From the NCBI GenBank assembly GCA_937995345.1, contig CALKKS010000017.1, forward strand, positions 1 to 39,466: a stretch of DNA of 39,466 nucleotides. The letters are read 5' to 3'. Position numbers and translations under genes: made by a program. The notes beneath the pieces were generated by a model, which worked only from the letters and a program-made list of their open reading frames with translations, had not been told where the DNA came from and did no database searches. This DNA comes from an uncultured Collinsella sp. Its GTDB lineage: Bacteria > Actinomycetota > Coriobacteriia > Coriobacteriales > Coriobacteriaceae. Shown piece after piece: positions 37,495-39,466 of the stretch (within the stretch, counting starts at the first letter, position 1; each line of letters opens with the position of its first letter).

Positions 37495-37525
37495 TGAAAC
37501 ATTTCGCCCGACAAGAGCGTATCTA
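37495..37525 (+). promoter_or_regulatory. ECF-type promoter of the sigma factor operon
   Basis: TGAAAC (37495-37500) and CGTATC (37518-37523) are spaced by 17 bp. TGAAAC with a downstream CGTA is the classical signature of promoters read by sigma-W-like ECF factors, which usually transcribe their own gene. It lies about 50 bp before the sigma gene, so autoregulation is very likely. Confidence 0.7.
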
Positions 37526-37571
37526 AGGTGAGGGCCTCACCAAGAATTATTAACGTCACCGGGAGGTGATT

Positions 37572-38090
37572 ATGGAAGAACAAGCATTTAGACAGGCGGT
37601 CGAAGATCACCGGGATGTCGTGTTTCGAATCGCCTTGACGTACCTGCGTGATCGCGCCGACGCCGACGATGTCGCTCAAGACGTCTTTCTTAAGTTGCTC
37701 AAAAGCGATACGCATTTTGAAGGCTGGGAGCATCTTCGTCGATGGCTTATCCGGGTCACGATCAATGAATGCAAATCGCTCTTTCGAAAGCCATGGAGGC
37801 GTGTGGAGGATATTGAGAACCTGACCGAGTCGCTTTCGACAGCGCAGGAAGAGACCAAGGCCGTCCTGTCGGACGTCATGCGGCTTCCGGAACGATTCCG
37901 TGTTCCTATCGTGCTCTATTACTATCTGGGCTTTTCGACCTCAGAGATTGCCGAGTTACTGCATGTACCGGCCGCGACCGTCCGAACGCGTTTAGCGCGC
38001 GGCCGATCAAAGCTTAAGTTCATCCTGGAGGAGGGCGACCGTGAAATCCAATCAAATCAAGCAGGCCTTCGAGTCCGTCCAAGCCGATAG
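37572..38090 (+). CDS. ECF-family RNA polymerase sigma factor
   Basis: This 172-residue protein is an ECF sigma factor. The region 2 segment (about 7-73) includes YLRDRADADDVAQDVFLKLL and WLIRVTINECKSLFRK. The region 4 helix-turn-helix (about 98-150) includes LPERFRVPIVLYYYLGFS and the following TSEIAELLHVPAATVRTRLARG. It would direct RNA polymerase to a small stress or envelope regulon. The ATG at 37572 lies 5 nt after GGGAGG; a GTG at 37566 overlaps that site. Its 3' end overlaps the next gene by 50 nt, which suggests that the two products are made in balance. Confidence 0.93.
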   Translation: MEEQAFRQAVEDHRDVVFRIALTYLRDRADADDVAQDVFLKLLKSDTHFEGWEHLRRWLIRVTINECKSLFRKPWRRVEDIENLTESLSTAQEETKAVLSDVMRLPERFRVPIVLYYYLGFSTSEIAELLHVPAATVRTRLARGRSKLKFILEEGDREIQSNQAGLRVRPSR

Positions 38091-39117
38091 CAATCTTGCC
38101 GACCGTGTTATTGATGCCGCAGCTGGCGTGCCGCTTCGTCGAAAGGGCCACGCGAAGCCTCTCTATGTTGCCGTAGTTGGATGTCTTGTCGGAGTGTTGG
38201 CGACCGGAGGGGTCGCCTACGCCGTTATCAATTCCAGCTATTTTGCCTCGGCCTGGGGAAACCACGGCAACGGGGATTCCATTACCTGGACCAATGGCGG
38301 CTCGTCGGGGACTAAATATACCTACACCAGAGAGTTTGGTGATGGCATCGCGCCGCAAAGCCTGGCGGGTGCAGTCCAAGAGGTTAATCTGTCCGTCGAG
38401 GGCAATGGCTATACGCTCGATATCCATGAGATGGCAATCGACCAAAACGGCTGCGGCGCCGTGACGTTTACGCTGTCCAATCCAAATGGCGTTAACTACT
38501 ACAAGCCAGCAGCAGAGATTGGCGAACTTGTTCTTTATGGTGAAGAAGAACAGGGCATCGGCACGCCCGACATGAAGTTCGCCGAGGAATGGGCTGATAC
38601 ACGCTGCACAATTGATAAAGACACATCAAGCGATACTGTCATTAATGGCACGATGTACTTTGCCTCTATGGATCGCGAGCGAGGTTTGCAAAATGCGGTC
38701 ACCTGGAATATCCAGTGGACCGAGGGCGAAGGTGAGGATGCGAAACTGTTCGAAGCATCGACGCCCGAGTTTAGCGTCGGAACATACGTCGATACCAAGG
38801 AACTTCACTCCGATGATTCGCCTCTCGAGATCAGTCCGTTTTCCATTCAGACGCATATCGATGATCTGGGCTATGAAGCAGTTGATCATAAACTGACCGT
38901 CACCTACAAGGATGGATCGGAGCAGATTATCGAAGATGACGACGCAGGGGTGTTCAACTTATATTTTTCTTATGCGCGCAATAGCGGAGAGAACATCTGG
39001 GTGCCAACGAAGTTGATCGATGTCGATCAAGTGGTCTCGGTAACCCTCGAGGGCGCGAGGTACACATCAACGGGGGAGACCGAAACGAAAGAACCCTTTA
39101 CCATCGTCTATTCGTAA
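38041..39117 (+). CDS. Membrane-anchored anti-sigma factor (probable)
   Basis: This 358-residue protein has a cytoplasmic N-terminus of about 40 residues (MKSNQIKQAFESVQADSNLA), one transmembrane helix (about 41-63, LYVAVVGCLVGVLATGGVAYAV) and a large extracytoplasmic part. That topology, with the gene overlapping an ECF sigma gene, is typical of anti-sigma factors of the DUF4179 kind. The outer part is beta-rich (GAVTFTLSNPNG, FSVGTYVDTKEL, HKLTVTYKDGS) and may sense an envelope signal. The start is a GTG preceded by GGAGGAGGG (38027-38035) and lies inside the sigma gene. No zinc-binding HxxxCxxC motif is present. A clear terminator follows. Confidence 0.82.
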   Translation: MKSNQIKQAFESVQADSNLADRVIDAAAGVPLRRKGHAKPLYVAVVGCLVGVLATGGVAYAVINSSYFASAWGNHGNGDSITWTNGGSSGTKYTYTREFGDGIAPQSLAGAVQEVNLSVEGNGYTLDIHEMAIDQNGCGAVTFTLSNPNGVNYYKPAAEIGELVLYGEEEQGIGTPDMKFAEEWADTRCTIDKDTSSDTVINGTMYFASMDRERGLQNAVTWNIQWTEGEGEDAKLFEASTPEFSVGTYVDTKELHSDDSPLEISPFSIQTHIDDLGYEAVDHKLTVTYKDGSEQIIEDDDAGVFNLYFSYARNSGENIWVPTKLIDVDQVVSVTLEGARYTSTGETETKEPFTIVYS

Positions 39118-39123
39118 CGTCTG

Positions 39124-39156
39124 GGCCGCTTCCTACTAGGGGAAGCGGCCTCTTTT
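39124..39156 (+). terminator. Terminator of the sigma/anti-sigma operon
   Basis: GGCCGCTTCC (39124-39133) and GGAAGCGGCC (39141-39150) form a perfect 10-bp stem with a 7-nt loop, followed by TCTTTT. It begins 7 nt after the anti-sigma stop. Confidence 0.92.
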
Positions 39157-39196
39157 GCGGTAAATGGGCGGTTAAAGCGAGCGATATTCGCCTGAA

Positions 39197-39327
39197 TTTC
39201 GGAAGTATGCGGCAAAATTCCGATAGTCCGACCACACGGGATATGATTACATGCTCTACCTGCGGGTTTGTTATCGCAAAACCTCGGTGTGCTCGGTAAG
39301 TACAGAATTTGCCGCATACTTCCGAAA
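39197..39327. repeat. Nested inverted repeat after the anti-sigma gene
   Basis: The 20-bp arms 39197-39216 (TTTCGGAAGTATGCGGCAAA) and 39308-39327 are perfectly complementary. Inside, CCGACCACAC (about 39228-39237) pairs imperfectly with GTGTGCTCGG (about 39287-39296), and GGGTTTG/CAAAACC can close the centre, so the whole 131 nt can fold as one long hairpin. It does not share the core of elements A and B. No coding frame is credible in 39118-39466. Confidence 0.8.
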
Positions 39328-39392
39328 ACGCCGCCGATTTCCATGCGACAGATGAGAGCGGTTCACCGCTGGAGCGCGACGTTTCCCCAGAT

Positions 39393-39427
39393 AAAACCGA
39401 CCAAAATAAACCTGTCCCTTTTTGGCA
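39393..39427. repeat. Right inverted repeat flanking the sigma/anti-sigma locus
   Basis: This is the reverse complement of 37448-37481 with one inserted base: it begins AAAACCGACCAAAATAAACC and ends CCCTTTTTGGCA. Together the two copies enclose 1.9 kb that holds only the sigma factor, its partner and one further hairpin. Confidence 0.87.
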
Positions 39428-39430
39428 GGT

Positions 39431-39463
39431 AACGTTGCCCCGACGAGCGCGTCGGATTCCCGG
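39431..39463. repeat. Second copy of the 33-bp direct repeat (start of another element?)
   Basis: This copy is identical to 37258-37290 (begins AACGTTGCCCCGACG, ends GGATTCCCGG). In element B this sequence leads into the left arm of the inverted repeat. Here the next bases differ (CCC), and the window ends 3 nt later. A further element of the family with different arms probably starts here. Confidence 0.82.
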
Positions 39464-39466
39464 CCC

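Overview
The window looks like a high-GC Gram-positive chromosome of the class Coriobacteriia, most probably Collinsella. This rests on GC-rich codon use, strong AGGAGG-type ribosome binding sites, intrinsic terminators, the gene content and the style of the intergenic palindromes. The genus is an inference; no 16S gene is present.

Layout. (1) 300-4845, plus strand: a promoter, tRNA-Tyr, tRNA-Thr and tRNA-Met, then tuf; next rpmG, tRNA-Trp, secE, nusG, rplK and rplA. This is the classical translation/transcription cluster, with an L1-binding mRNA motif just before rplA and a strong terminator after it. (2) 4860-16890, minus strand: a calcineurin-like phosphoesterase coupled to a ParB-like/BMP fusion protein, an MscS channel, a three-gene ABC importer (lipoprotein, permease, ATPase), a WYL-type regulator, asnS, a membrane O-acyltransferase with an SGNH domain, and a glucose-type PTS IIA gene. 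Three near-identical bidirectional hairpins mark gene ends here. (3) 17137-26192, mostly plus: an alpha/beta hydrolase, a small unknown protein, a FeoA-FeoB fusion iron transporter, a SotB-like efflux pump, a GH13 amylase-family enzyme, a UDG-superfamily glycosylase, one unknown minus-strand gene and an aminotransferase. (4) 26193-37250, plus: a large nested inverted repeat, the rplJ promoter, an L10 leader with an attenuator, rplJ and rplL; then galU; then rpoB and rpoC. (5) 37251-39466: a repeat-dense zone enclosing an ECF sigma factor and its overlapping membrane partner (probable anti-sigma).

How it fits together. Regions 1 and 4 are one ancestral cluster (secE-nusG-rplKA-rplJL-rpoBC). 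Here it is split by about 21 kb of unrelated genes between rplA and rplJ, and by galU between rplL and rpoB. Each piece has its own promoter and terminator, and the rplA and rplJL parts carry their own r-protein feedback elements.

Most unusual observations. First, two intergenic elements (26243-26465 and 37258-37418) share a conserved palindromic core, while their long outer arms differ between copies yet are perfectly self-complementary within each copy. One of them appears to contain an inverted copy of the rplJ promoter region. Second, the sigma/anti-sigma pair is bracketed by 34-35-bp inverted repeats and 33-bp direct repeats, and has a sigma-W-like promoter at its head. Third, RpoC carries a C-terminal helix-hairpin-helix segment resembling the RNA polymerase alpha C-terminal domain.
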